Shown: positions 36,470 through 45,477, counted from the stretch's first letter. The stretch is 64,000 nucleotides of DNA from Streptomyces soli (GCF_003999195.1 NZ_RJVR01000232.1:1-64000); one strand, 5' to 3'. A program made the numbers and translations. The notes: generated by a model from the letters alone, not told the origin.

Positions 36470-37333
36470 CTACAGGGCCTTGGCCAGGATCCGTTCGATG
36501 ACGGCCGCCACGCCGTCCTCCTCGTTCGCCGCCGTACGGTGCGTGGTGGCCGCCAGGACATCGGGGTGCGCGTTCGCGACGGCGTACGAGGTGCCCGCCC
36601 ACGAGAGCATCTCCAGGTCGTTGGGCATGTCGCCGAACGCCACGACCTCCTCCGCCGTGATGCCCCGCTCCGCACAACACCTGGCCAGCGTCGTGGCCTT
36701 GCTCACTCCGGTCCCGCTGATCTCCAGCAGCGCCGAGGGACTCGACCGGGTGATCTCCGCATATTCGCCCGCCACCGCCCGCGCCGTCTCCAGGAAGACG
36801 TCCGGATCGATGGCCGGATGCTTCGCCAGCAGCTTCAGCAGCGGCTGGTGGCCCCCGGCATCCGCCAGCAGCTCCTCCACCGGCGCCACCACCGCCTCCA
36901 CATCCGGGTCGTACGGCACGTACTCCGGGTCGTACGCGAAGCCCCCCGTCCGCTCGACCGCGAAGGTCGTGCCCGGCACCGCCGCGCGCAGCGCCTCGAG
37001 CACTTGGAGCGCGTCCCGCGCGTCCAGCGGGTAGGCCGCCAGCAGCCGGTCGCGGTGCAGGTCGTAGACAGCCGCGCCGTTCGCGACGATCGCCATGCCG
37101 TGGCGAGCGGTGTGCTCGGCGACCACGCTCATCCAGCGCGCCGGGCGGCCCGTGACGAAGAAGACCTCGATCCCGGCGGCTTCGGCTGCCGCGAGCGCGG
37201 CGATCGTGCGGGCCGACACCGTCTTGTCGTCGCGCAGCAGCGTCCCGTCAAGGTCGGTGGCGATCAGCCGTGGCGGTATCGGGGTCGCTATGCGGACGCC
37301 GGTGGTCTGGGGAAGCTCGGTGGCTGAGGTCAC
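36470..37333 (-). CDS. Cof-type HAD-IIB phosphatase
   Basis: A 287-residue HAD phosphatase with the Cof cap. Motif I is ATDLDGTLL (residues about 24-32), motif II is FVTGRP, motif III is the Lys in VSKATTLARC, and motif IV is [11 protein letters not shown]. It probably dephosphorylates sugar phosphates, pyridoxal phosphate or flavin precursors. It closely resembles the protein at 51344-52159. Confidence 0.92.
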   Translation of the reverse strand: MTSATELPQTTGVRIATPIPPRLIATDLDGTLLRDDKTVSARTIAALAAAEAAGIEVFFVTGRPARWMSVVAEHTARHGMAIVANGAAVYDLHRDRLLAAYPLDARDALQVLEALRAAVPGTTFAVERTGGFAYDPEYVPYDPDVEAVVAPVEELLADAGGHQPLLKLLAKHPAIDPDVFLETARAVAGEYAEITRSSPSALLEISGTGVSKATTLARCCAERGITAEEVVAFGDMPNDLEMLSWAGTSYAVANAHPDVLAATTHRTAANEEDGVAAVIERILAKAL

Positions 37334-37430
37334 GCGCTACATCCTCCTGTATACGGTCTTACGATGCCGAGTGCGACCAGTGCAGCACGGAGCGCAGTCG
37401 ATTGTCAGTGCCGGGTGCCACCATCGGGAC

Positions 37431-37862
37431 ATGGAGAAAGCAGAGCACGCCGACCGCGAACCGGTGCTGCTGGGCGAAGCTTTGGGCACCGTCCTGGACG
37501 GCATCCGCTTCGCCGCGCGCACCTCGATACCCGTCGCCGGCCCGACCGCCGGCCCGTCCTCCGCCTGCGACCGCTGCGGCTCGGCCGCCGAGTGGCACCT
37601 CACCGTGCGCGGCCGCTGGATCATGATCGAGCCCGGCGCCTGGCCCACCGGGGCCATCCCCGCGGGCCGCCGCTGGCGCATCGCAGGCGACGGCACCGCC
37701 GTCAACCTGCGCTCGGCCGAGCCCTCCGACACCTGCCGCATCACCCACTTCGACATCTGCCCGGCCAACCCCACGCCCGTCGAGTCGCCGGTCCTGCTCT
37801 CCCTCTGGCGCCGCAACGCCCGCCGGGCAAGGGCGGACACGGCGGAAAGGGAGGTCAGCTGA
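37431..37862 (+). CDS. uncharacterised protein, DUF6083-like
   Basis: A 143-residue soluble protein. A CDRCG pair and CRITHFDIC later in the chain could form a zinc site (residues about 46-49 and 103-111). The first 40 residues are acidic and the C-terminus is Arg-rich. It resembles a Streptomyces-specific family of unknown function. Its last 8 nt overlap the convergent oxidoreductase gene. Confidence 0.72.
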   Translation: MEKAEHADREPVLLGEALGTVLDGIRFAARTSIPVAGPTAGPSSACDRCGSAAEWHLTVRGRWIMIEPGAWPTGAIPAGRRWRIAGDGTAVNLRSAEPSDTCRITHFDICPANPTPVESPVLLSLWRRNARRARADTAEREVS

Positions 37863-38742
37863 GCTGGGCGGCCGCCTCGGTCGCGATGCGCTCGAACACA
37901 CCCATGTCCGCGTCGTAGACCGATTCGGGCACCGGCCAGTGGATCGCGATCTCCGTGATCCCGATCTCCGCGTACCGCCCCGCGTATTCCACAAAGGCGT
38001 CCACCGACTCCAACGGCCGCTCCGCCGTCGATCCCTGCAACAAAACGCGGTCCAGCTCACCCATCTCCCGGTCGATCTCCGCGCAGGCGATCTGCAGCTT
38101 GTCCAGCTGCCGGGAGACCACCGCCGGGCACTCCTCCGCCGGAATGTCCGCCGGCCCGCGGGGATCGCCGTACGTCACCCACGCCTGCCCGTACCTTGCC
38201 GCAAGCTTCAGCCCGCGTGGCCCTGTCGCCGCCACCGCGAAGGGAATCCTCGGCCGCTGCACACACCCCGGGATGTTCCGTACCTCGTGCGCCGAGTAGA
38301 ACTCTCCCTCGTACGTCACCACCGGCTCCGTCAGCAGCCGGTCCAGCACCGGCACGAACTCCCCGAACCGGTCCGCCCGCTCCCGGGGCGACCACGCCGC
38401 CTGCCCCATCGCCGTGGCGTCGAAGCCGGTCCCGCCGGCCCCGATCCCCAGCGTGATCCGACCGTCGCTCACGTCGTCCAGCGTGATCAGATCCTTGGCC
38501 AAGGTCACCGGATGCCGGAAGTTCGGCGACGTCACCAATGTCCCCAGTCGCATCTGCTCGGTCGCCGCCGCAGCCGCCGTGAGCGTGGGCACCGCCCCGA
38601 ACCACGGCGCGTCGCGGAAGCTCCGCCAGGAGAGGTGATCGTAGGTGTAGGCGGTGTGGAAGCCGAGTTCCTCGGCGCGACGCCACACCTTCTGACCCTC
38701 GGACCAGCGGTGGATAGGGAGGATGACAGTGCTCAGACGCAT
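37855..38742 (-). CDS. LLM-class (luciferase-like) F420-dependent oxidoreductase
   Basis: A 295-residue TIM-barrel bacterial-luciferase-like protein (RLSTVILPIHRW, AYTYDHLSWR, LGTLVTSPNFRHPVTLAKDL, GRITLGIGAGG). The actinobacterial members usually use F420 rather than FMN. The substrate is unknown. It is convergent with the DUF6083-like gene. Confidence 0.88.
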   Translation of the reverse strand: MRLSTVILPIHRWSEGQKVWRRAEELGFHTAYTYDHLSWRSFRDAPWFGAVPTLTAAAAATEQMRLGTLVTSPNFRHPVTLAKDLITLDDVSDGRITLGIGAGGTGFDATAMGQAAWSPRERADRFGEFVPVLDRLLTEPVVTYEGEFYSAHEVRNIPGCVQRPRIPFAVAATGPRGLKLAARYGQAWVTYGDPRGPADIPAEECPAVVSRQLDKLQIACAEIDREMGELDRVLLQGSTAERPLESVDAFVEYAGRYAEIGITEIAIHWPVPESVYDADMGVFERIATEAAAQLS

Positions 38743-38812
38743 AGGAACGAGGTTACGGTCAGAACGCTCGTGATCACCGACCGGCCCTTCCGGGGCGGCC
38801 TAGGATGACAGG

Positions 38813-39526
38813 ATGCGGGTGCTCGTTGTCGAGGATGACCCTGGGATCGCCGATCTCCTGGTGCGGGGACTGGAACGGGCCGGTTACGAGGCCGGCAGTG
38901 TGTCCAGCGGGCAGCAGGCGCTGAGCGCGGTGCCGGAGCCCGATGTCGTCCTGCTGGACCTGGGGCTGCCCGACGTGGACGGTCTCGATGTGTGCCGCCG
39001 GCTGCGCAGCCGCTCCGGGGTGGCGATCATCGTGGTGACGGCCCGAGGCGAGGAAGGCGACCGGGTCGCCGCGCTCGACGAGGGCGCCGACGACTATCTG
39101 GTCAAGCCGTTCGGCCTGGCCGAGCTGCTCGCCCGGATCCGCGCGGTCCTGCGACGGGTCCGCCCGGTCGACTCGGCCGGACAGGAGTTGTTGCGTCACG
39201 GCCTCCTCATGGTGGACCCGCGCACCCACAAGGTCACCGTCGGGGATCGGGAGGTGGCGCTCACGCCGAAGGAGTTCGACATCCTGGAGGCCCTCGCCGT
39301 CGACCCCGGCCGGGTGGTCACCCGGCAGGAGATCCTGGAACGGGCCTGGGACGCCCACTGGTACGGCCCGACGAAGGTGCTGGATGTGCACGTCGCCGCG
39401 CTGCGCCGCAAGCTCGGCGTGCCGGGGCTGGTCGAGACGGTGTACGGCAGGGGCTTTCGCCTCGGCACGCCGGATACGGCGCCGGACACGCCCACCGAGC
39501 CACCCGCACCACCGGTGTCGCGATGA
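38813..39526 (+). CDS. OmpR/PhoB-family response regulator
   Basis: A 237-residue regulator. The receiver domain (residues 1-115) has EDDPG acidic residues, phospho-acceptor Asp in VVLLDLGLPDVDG and Lys in LVKPFG. The winged-helix output domain (about 130-220) ends TVYGRGFRLG. The stop overlaps the ATG of the kinase gene (ATGA), so translation is coupled. Confidence 0.95.
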   Translation: MRVLVVEDDPGIADLLVRGLERAGYEAGSVSSGQQALSAVPEPDVVLLDLGLPDVDGLDVCRRLRSRSGVAIIVVTARGEEGDRVAALDEGADDYLVKPFGLAELLARIRAVLRRVRPVDSAGQELLRHGLLMVDPRTHKVTVGDREVALTPKEFDILEALAVDPGRVVTRQEILERAWDAHWYGPTKVLDVHVAALRRKLGVPGLVETVYGRGFRLGTPDTAPDTPTEPPAPPVSR

Positions 39527-40887
39527 CCCGCCGCATCGCCCTGGCCGTCATGGCACTGGTCACCGTGCTCCTGGTGCTGGCCGTCGTTCCGCTGGGGCTG
39601 TCGTTGTCCTCGCGCGAGCGCACGTCCTTCCATGACAACGTCGAGGCGGCGGGCCGGGCGATCGCGGCCGCAGCCGAGGAGCACCTGTCCGACCGGCATT
39701 CGGCCGCCTCCACGCGACAGCTGTTGAACAGCGCGAGGCAGGAGGGGGACTGCGCGGCGGTCTTCGACTCCCACGGCACCTTGGAGGCGGCCACCAGCTG
39801 TCCCGGGCAGAAGGCCGCGGAAACGAAGAAGGCCACCGCGGACTGGGCCGACCTCGCCCGCGAAGTGATCGCCGATCCGGAAACGGTCGCCCGGGAGAGC
39901 AACAACCGGCTCGTCGTCGCGGTCCCGATCGGTGACACCGCACACCCCGTCGGCGCCGCAGTACTCTCCCGGTCGGCGAAGACGATGAACGACCGCATCG
40001 CGACGATGTGGTGGCGGCTGGCGCTGATCGGGGTCGGCGGCCTGATCGCGGGCGCGCTGCTGGCGGTGGCGCTCGCCCGCTGGGTCGGCCGCCCGCTGCG
40101 GGTCGTGGACGCCGCCGCCCGCGAGCTGGGCGAAGGCCGGCTGGAGGCACGGGCGTCCGGCGGGCGGGGGCCCGACGAGGTACGCAGGCTCTCGGCGACC
40201 TTCAACACCATGGCGGCCCGCATGGAGACGCTCATCCACGGTCACCGGGCCGTGGTCGCCGACGTCTCGCACCAGCTGCGTACGCCGCTCACCGCCCTGC
40301 GGCTGCGACTGGACGTACTGGCGGCGGACGCCGACGACGACATCGCGTCCGAACTCGCCGCGGCCCAGGAGGAGATCGGCCGCCTGTCCCGGCTGGTCGA
40401 CGGCCTGCTCGCGGTGGCCCGGGCGGAGAACGCCGTACCGCGGCCGATTCCGGTGCGGGTCGACGAGGTGGTGGAGGACAGGGTCGCCGCCTGGAACCCG
40501 CTGGCGCAGGACAAGCAGGTCACGCTCACCGGCCGGTGTCCCGCCGGTCTGACCGCTCACCTGGGGGCGGGGGATCTGGAGCAGATACTCGACAACCTGC
40601 TGGCCAACGCCCTGGACGCGGTGAGCGAGGGTGCGCGGGTACGTATCGAGGGACACGCCCGTCGCGACCGGGTACTGCTGGCGGTGGCCGACGACGGCCC
40701 TGGCATGAGCACGTCGGCGCGTGGGGCGGCCTTTCGGCGGTTCGGCAATCGGGAGGGGTCGGGCACCGGTCTGGGGCTCGCGATCGTGCACCGGCTGGTC
40801 ACGGCCAACGGCGGGGTGGCGCGGCTGGAGGACACCCCGGGCGGCGGCCTGACCGTCGTCCTGGAGCTGCCCGCCGGGGAGGCCTGA
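39523..40887 (+). CDS. membrane sensor histidine kinase
   Basis: A 454-residue kinase. TM1 (residues about 3-25), an extracytoplasmic sensor (about 26-160) with two Cys, TM2 (about 162-185), HAMP (RWVGRPLRVVDAAAR), HisKA with phospho-His in VADVSHQLRTPLTALRLRLD, and HATPase with N box (LDNLLANALDA) and G boxes (DDGPGMS; GTGLGLAIV). It pairs with the overlapping response regulator. It is followed, after a repeat-rich 157-nt gap, by the ApbE operon, its likely target. Confidence 0.95.
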   Translation: MTRRIALAVMALVTVLLVLAVVPLGLSLSSRERTSFHDNVEAAGRAIAAAAEEHLSDRHSAASTRQLLNSARQEGDCAAVFDSHGTLEAATSCPGQKAAETKKATADWADLAREVIADPETVARESNNRLVVAVPIGDTAHPVGAAVLSRSAKTMNDRIATMWWRLALIGVGGLIAGALLAVALARWVGRPLRVVDAAARELGEGRLEARASGGRGPDEVRRLSATFNTMAARMETLIHGHRAVVADVSHQLRTPLTALRLRLDVLAADADDDIASELAAAQEEIGRLSRLVDGLLAVARAENAVPRPIPVRVDEVVEDRVAAWNPLAQDKQVTLTGRCPAGLTAHLGAGDLEQILDNLLANALDAVSEGARVRIEGHARRDRVLLAVADDGPGMSTSARGAAFRRFGNREGSGTGLGLAIVHRLVTANGGVARLEDTPGGGLTVVLELPAGEA

Positions 40888-40896
40888 CCATGTCTG

Positions 40897-40962
40897 GTCC
40901 TGGCCACTTCTCGGTCCTGACCAGCTCTGACCTGGCCACTTCCGGGTCTTAACCACTTCTGA
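40897..40962 (+). repeat. four 17-nt direct repeats upstream of the ApbE operon
   Basis: Units GTCCTGGCCACTTCTCG (40897), GTCCTGACCAGCTCTGA (40914), CCTGGCCACTTCCGG (40931, two bases short) and GTCTTAACCACTTCTGA (40946). The roughly 17-nt period suits the direct-repeat sites of OmpR-family regulators, so this may be the binding region of the adjacent response regulator. A neutral tandem duplication is the alternative. Confidence 0.5.
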
Positions 40963-41044
40963 GGATTCCCTGTACGGGTTCCTGACGGGCCGCACGGCAG
41001 CCTGAGTGAGGAAGCACCGCCCTCGCTGCGAGGAGTTCTCTCCC

Positions 41045-41371
41045 ATGGCCTTTCCCCAGCCGCCTCGGTCCCCGGACCACCGCCCCGACCCCTCCGTCAC
41101 GGCCGCCGTACGCCGCCGTGACCAGGGACGGCGCCGCGTGGGCCGCGCCACCCGCTGGGCGGTGGTCGCCGCCGTCGCCGGCACCGCCGCGCTCGGCGCG
41201 GGCTACGCGCACGCGATCCCCGGCGCCTCCGCCCAGTCGTCCACCACCACCGCGCCGGTCGGCGGCAGCGGCAGCAGTAGCACTCGGGGCACGTCGGGCC
41301 GTCTGCACGCCCCGGCGCAGGCCCCCGGAACGACGTCGCAGGCGCCGCAGACCAATTCGGGTGCGTCATGA
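41045..41371 (+). CDS. short anchored exported protein ending in SGAS
   Basis: A 108-residue protein of unknown family. A basic N-terminus is followed by a single TM/signal-like segment (WAVVAAVAGTAALGAGYAHA, residues about 37-56). A Ser/Thr/Pro-rich extracytosolic tail ends QTNSGAS. The last four residues match the [S/T]GA[T/S] part of the ApbE flavinylation motif, though the usual preceding Asp is Gln. ApbE is encoded next, with ATGA overlap. There is no FMN-bind domain. Whether the tail Ser is flavinylated is speculation. Confidence 0.7.
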   Translation: MAFPQPPRSPDHRPDPSVTAAVRRRDQGRRRVGRATRWAVVAAVAGTAALGAGYAHAIPGASAQSSTTTAPVGGSGSSSTRGTSGRLHAPAQAPGTTSQAPQTNSGAS

Positions 41372-42345
41372 CCGCCCTCGTGGACCCGGCCGTACGGCGC
41401 GGAGAGCCCGCCCGTACGTCCTTCCGTGCGCTGGGCACCACGGCCGAACTGCTCACCGCGGACCCGGCCCGTGCGGACCTGGCCCTGGAGGTGCTGCGGG
41501 CCGAACTCGACGCCGTCGACGCCGCGTGCAGCCGCTTCCGCCCCGACTCCGAGCTCAGCCGCGCCAACGCCGCCGCGGGCACCGGCCGTCCGGTGGCGGT
41601 CGGGGCGCTGCTGGCCGAGGCGGTGGGGGTCGCGCTGCGCGCCGCCGAACTGACCGAGGGCGCCGTCGACCCCACCGTGGGCCCGGCCATCGCGGCCCTC
41701 GGCTACGACGTCACCTTCGCCGCGATCGCCCGCAGCGGCCCGTCGCCCGTGCTGCGGCCCGCCACCGGATGGCGCGCTGTCGGCTGGGACCCGGCCCTGC
41801 GGCTGCTGACGCTGCCCGCCGGTGCCGCACTCGACCTGGGCGCCACCGCCAAGGCCCTGGCCGCCGACCGGGCGGCACACCAGGCCGCCCGCGCCACCGG
41901 CTGCGGGGTGCTGGTCAACCTCGGCGGCGACCTCTCCGTGGCCGGCCGGCCACCGGACGGCGGGTGGCGGATCGCCATCGCCGACGACCACGGCGCCGTG
42001 CCCACCGATGCGGGACCGGTCGTCACGGTGCACGGCGGGGGGCTCGCCACCTCGGGCACCACCGTCCGTGCCTGGCGGCGCGGCGGCCGGACCCGGCACC
42101 ACATCATCGACCCGGTCACTGGCGACTCGGCGCCCGCGATCTGGCGCACCGCCTCCGTCGCCGCCGCCTGCTGCGTGGATGCCAACACGGCCACCACCGC
42201 CGCGATCGTCCTGGGCGAGCGCGCCCCCGCCTGGCTGCACAGCACCGGACTGCCCGCCCGGCTGGTCCGGGCCGACGGGAGCGTATGCCTCCTGAACGGA
42301 TGGCCGTCCGACCCGGCAGAAGACCCGACGGGAGGCTCCCGATGA
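41368..42345 (+). CDS. apbE: FAD:protein FMN transferase ApbE
   Basis: A 325-residue ApbE-family protein. Signatures include FRALGTTAEL, CSRFRPDSELSRAN, DLGATAKALAADRA, VNLGGDLSVAG and TSGTTVRAWRRGGRTRHHIIDP. It transfers FMN from FAD to Ser/Thr of extracytosolic proteins. There is no obvious signal peptide, as in some actinobacterial members, so export is unclear. It is coupled to the genes on both sides by ATGA overlaps. Confidence 0.93.
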   Translation: MTALVDPAVRRGEPARTSFRALGTTAELLTADPARADLALEVLRAELDAVDAACSRFRPDSELSRANAAAGTGRPVAVGALLAEAVGVALRAAELTEGAVDPTVGPAIAALGYDVTFAAIARSGPSPVLRPATGWRAVGWDPALRLLTLPAGAALDLGATAKALAADRAAHQAARATGCGVLVNLGGDLSVAGRPPDGGWRIAIADDHGAVPTDAGPVVTVHGGGLATSGTTVRAWRRGGRTRHHIIDPVTGDSAPAIWRTASVAAACCVDANTATTAAIVLGERAPAWLHSTGLPARLVRADGSVCLLNGWPSDPAEDPTGGSR

Positions 42346-43016
42346 CCGCCTCGGCGCACGCCCTTGTCGCGCTCGCTTCCTCGGGCCCGAGCCCGCTCTG
42401 GTACGCCACCCGGGCAACCGGCACGGTGGCCGTGCTGCTGCTGACCGCCACGGTGGCGCTCGGCATCGCGGCCGGCGGCCGGTACGCGCCGCAGCGGATC
42501 GCCAGGTTCGAGGTGTCCTCGCTCCACCGCAACCTGTCCCTGCTCACCCTGGCCTTCCTCGGCCTGCACATCGCCACCGCCGTGAGCGACAGCTACACCT
42601 CGATCGGCTGGCCGGCCGCCTTCATCCCGCTCGCGTCGTCGTACCAACCGCTGTGGGTGGGCCTGGGGGCCGTCGCGCTGGACCTGCTGCTGGCCGTCGC
42701 GGTCACCAGCGCCCTGCGCCACCGCCTGGGGCGCCGCCGGTGGAAGGCGGTGCACTGGCTGGCGTACGGGGCGTGGCCGGTCGCCCTGTTCCATGCCGTC
42801 GGCACAGGGACGGACACCCGGCTCGGCCCGCAGCTCCTGCTGTACGCGGCCTGCCTGGCGACCGTGCTCGCCGCGGTCGGGTGGCGGATCGCCCGCACGA
42901 CCGGTGGCGCGGCGCGCCGGGCCCGGGTCTGGGGGCCGCCTGCCTCCGTACGGGTGCCGGTGACGCTCGGCGCGTCCGGGGAGAACCACGAAGGAGAAGG
43001 AAGAGGCAACGAGTGA
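42342..43016 (+). CDS. heme-type membrane reductase (ferric reductase-like/MsrQ-like)
   Basis: A 224-residue integral membrane protein with six or so TM helices and His pairs placed for heme ligation (SSLHRNLSLLTLAFLGLHIATAV; VHWLAYGAWPVALFHAVGTGTD). It resembles ferric reductase-like transmembrane domains. It probably passes electrons across the membrane between a cytosolic donor and flavinylated partners. It is coupled to apbE and the NuoF-like gene. Confidence 0.85.
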   Translation: MTASAHALVALASSGPSPLWYATRATGTVAVLLLTATVALGIAAGGRYAPQRIARFEVSSLHRNLSLLTLAFLGLHIATAVSDSYTSIGWPAAFIPLASSYQPLWVGLGAVALDLLLAVAVTSALRHRLGRRRWKAVHWLAYGAWPVALFHAVGTGTDTRLGPQLLLYAACLATVLAAVGWRIARTTGGAARRARVWGPPASVRVPVTLGASGENHEGEGRGNE

Positions 43017-44323
43017 ACCTTGACACGACCGACACCCTGACCCCGCACGCACCGGAGGGCTTGCGCCCTCCGGTCAGTCCGTACGGGGCCCGTCTGCTGC
43101 ACGGCTGGTACGAGACCGGCCGGCCCGCAGGACTCGCCGAGCACCTCGACCTCTACGGCCCCCTCCCGCGGGCGGCGGCCGACGGCGCGCTGGTGACCGC
43201 CGTCGAGCAGTCCGGGCTCACCGGCCGGGGCGGCGGCGGTTTCCCGACCGGCCGCAAGCTCCGCGCGGTCGCCGGGAAGCGTGGCCCCGCGGTCGTGGTC
43301 GCCAACGGCATGGAGAGCGAACCGGCCAGCAGCAAGGACGAGACGCTGCTCTTCCTCGCCCCCCACCTGGTCCTGGACGGAGCCGTACTGGCCGCCGCCT
43401 CGGTCGGCGCCACCACGGTCCACCTGTGCCTGGCCCGTACCCGCGTCGGGCAGGAGCGCCAGCTCGCCCAGGCGGTGGAGGAGCGCCGCCGCGCCGGTAG
43501 GGACCCGGTCCCGGTGGAAATCCACACCCTGCCGCACCACTTCGTCTCCAGCGAGGAGACCTCCCTGGTGAACTGGCTGAACGGCGGCGACGCCCGGCCG
43601 CAGGCCACACCGCCCCGGCCCTTCGAGAAGGGCGTCGGCCGCCGACCCACCCTTGTCGACAATGTGGAGACGCTGGCCCATCTCGCGCTCATCGCCCGCT
43701 ACGGTCCCGACTGGTTCCGGGAGACCGGCAGCCCCGAGACCCCCGGCACGACCCTGGTGACGCTCTCCGGCGCGGTCCGCACCCCGGGCGTGTACGAGGT
43801 GCCGATGGGCAGCCCCGTCGCCCGGGCCCTCGGCGTGGCGGGCGGGCCCACCGGACGGCTCGGCGCGGTCCTCGCCGGCGGCTTCTTCGGAAGCTGGCTG
43901 CCAGTGCCGCTGAACGGCGTGGCGCTGGGCCGGGGCGCCGGAGTACTGGCGGCGCTGCCCGAGGACGCCTGCGGCCTCGCCGAGACGGCCGCTGCGCTGG
44001 CCTATCTGGCCGGCCAGAGCGCCGGGCAGTGCGGGCCCTGCCGCTTCGGACTGCCGTCCGTGGCTGAGGACTTCGCCGAACTCGCCTGGGGGCGGCCCGG
44101 TGCGACCCTGCTGGAGCGGCTGAACCGCCGGCTCGGTGTGCTTCCCGGCCGGGGCGGCTGCCGTCACCCCGACGGAGCCGCCCGACTGGCCGCCTCGGCG
44201 CTCAGGGTCTTCGGCGACGACGTGCTCCGGCACGTCCGCTATGGGCCGTGCTCCCCCGCGCACGACGCCCTGGTCCTGCCGGTGCCGCCCGCGCGGCCCC
44301 CGAAAGAGGAGGAATGGCGATGA
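43013..44323 (+). CDS. NuoF/RnfC-like flavin-iron-sulfur protein
   Basis: A 436-residue protein similar to the NuoF (51-kDa) subunit: FMN/NADH region with LTGRGGGGFPTGRKLRAV (residues about 68-85), NGMESEPASSKDETL, the SLBB-type region, and a C-terminal iron-sulfur motif AGQCGPCRFGLP (about 340-351) followed by a later Cys. It probably takes electrons from NAD(P)H and feeds the ferredoxin or membrane reductase. The GTG start overlaps the upstream stop. Confidence 0.88.
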   Translation: MNLDTTDTLTPHAPEGLRPPVSPYGARLLHGWYETGRPAGLAEHLDLYGPLPRAAADGALVTAVEQSGLTGRGGGGFPTGRKLRAVAGKRGPAVVVANGMESEPASSKDETLLFLAPHLVLDGAVLAAASVGATTVHLCLARTRVGQERQLAQAVEERRRAGRDPVPVEIHTLPHHFVSSEETSLVNWLNGGDARPQATPPRPFEKGVGRRPTLVDNVETLAHLALIARYGPDWFRETGSPETPGTTLVTLSGAVRTPGVYEVPMGSPVARALGVAGGPTGRLGAVLAGGFFGSWLPVPLNGVALGRGAGVLAALPEDACGLAETAAALAYLAGQSAGQCGPCRFGLPSVAEDFAELAWGRPGATLLERLNRRLGVLPGRGGCRHPDGAARLAASALRVFGDDVLRHVRYGPCSPAHDALVLPVPPARPPKEEEWR

Positions 44324-44526
44324 GCGGGGACGACCGGTCACTCGCCGTCGACTTCACCGTCTGCGACGGCCACGGCCTGTGCGCCGAACTCCTTCCCGAG
44401 CTCGTCGGGCTGGACGAGTGGGGCTACCCGGTGCTCCGCGCCGCTACCGTCCCGGCCGGGCTGCTCCCGGACGCCCGTCGGGCTGTCGCCGCCTGCCCGG
44501 TGATGGCCCTGCGGCTGAGCCGGTGA
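44320..44526 (+). CDS. single-cluster ferredoxin
   Basis: A 68-residue ferredoxin with CDGHGLC (first and third ligands, His in place of the second Cys) and CPVMAL at the C-terminus. This is the pattern of [3Fe-4S] or mixed single-cluster actinobacterial ferredoxins. I chose the ATG at 44320 (SD AGGAGGA about 8 nt upstream) over an in-frame ATG at 44314. It is the last gene of the operon. Confidence 0.87.
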   Translation: MSGDDRSLAVDFTVCDGHGLCAELLPELVGLDEWGYPVLRAATVPAGLLPDARRAVAACPVMALRLSR

Positions 44527-44531
44527 AGCGG

Positions 44532-44561
44532 CCTGCCCTCGCCCGGGCGGTCGAGGGCAGG
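44532..44561. terminator. hairpin between convergent ferredoxin and carboxypeptidase genes
   Basis: CCTGCCCTCG (44532-44541) and its complement CGAGGGCAGG (44552-44561) form a perfect 10-bp stem with a 10-nt loop. It lies between two convergent stops and likely terminates both transcripts. Confidence 0.8.
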
Positions 44562-44586
44562 TGCCACACAGCTGTGCCGGGTCGGG

Positions 44587-45477
44587 CTACTTCTTGAAGC
44601 CGTAGTCCATCAGCTTCTTCGCGTCGGAAGTGCGGTTGGCCACCGAGGTCGACGCGAGGACCGTGCCGATGACCGTCTTGCCGTTCCGGGTGGCGGCGAA
44701 GACCAGGCAGTACCCGGCCTCCGGGCCCGAGCCGGTCTTGATGCCGATCGTGCCCGTGTAGCTGCCGAGCAGCGTGTTGGTGTTGGTCCACGACATGTAG
44801 CGGTAGCCGCCGCTCTTCGTCGTGACCTTCTGCTTCGTCGACTTCGTCTTCACGACGGTACGGAACGTCGAGTACTTCATCGCATTGCTGGCGAGCTTCG
44901 TCAGGTCGCGCGGCGTCGAGTAGTTCTTGCCGCTCCCGATGCCGTCGAACGAGTCGAAGTGCGTGTTCGTCAGGCCGAGGCTCTTGGCGGTGGAGTTCAT
45001 CTTGCCGATGAACGACGTCACGCGCTTGGCCCGGGTGGTCCCCGTGCCGTACTTGTCGGCCAGTGCGTACGCCGCGTCGCAGCCGGACGGGAGCAGCAGC
45101 CCGTAGAGGAGCTGGCGGACCGTCACCTTGTCGCCGACGATCAGGTGGGCCGACGACGCGTTGTTCGCGACGATGTAGTCGCTGTACGCCTTCTGGATCG
45201 TGACCTTGGAATCCAGGTTGAGGTTCGTCTGTGCGAGCACCACCCGGGCCGTCATGATCTTGGTTGTGGAGCCGGTGGAACGACGAGTGTCCGCGGCCTT
45301 GGTGAAGAGAGTCTTCCCCGTGCCGTTGTTCATCACGAAGCCGCCCTTGGCGACGATCGTGGGCGTCGCGAGCGTGGCGGCCGACGCCGGAGTGGCGAAC
45401 GCCGCGGCCGTCAGGACGGCTCCCGCGGTTACGACAACCGCGGATGCGCGACGTATGCCTTTTATGCCGGTTATCAA
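44587..45477 (-). CDS. D-alanyl-D-alanine carboxypeptidase (low-mass PBP)
   Basis: A 296-residue exported serine peptidase of the S11 family. The signal peptide (residues 1-33, ending ATPASAATLA) is followed by the SxxK motif in STGSTTKIMTA, the second motif SGC (in place of SxN) in LLLPSGCDAAYAL, and KTG in TIGIKTGSGPEAG. It trims peptidoglycan stem peptides outside the membrane. Lys/Thr-rich surface loops are typical of Streptomyces members. Confidence 0.93.
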   Translation of the reverse strand: MITGIKGIRRASAVVVTAGAVLTAAAFATPASAATLATPTIVAKGGFVMNNGTGKTLFTKAADTRRSTGSTTKIMTARVVLAQTNLNLDSKVTIQKAYSDYIVANNASSAHLIVGDKVTVRQLLYGLLLPSGCDAAYALADKYGTGTTRAKRVTSFIGKMNSTAKSLGLTNTHFDSFDGIGSGKNYSTPRDLTKLASNAMKYSTFRTVVKTKSTKQKVTTKSGGYRYMSWTNTNTLLGSYTGTIGIKTGSGPEAGYCLVFAATRNGKTVIGTVLASTSVANRTSDAKKLMDYGFKK

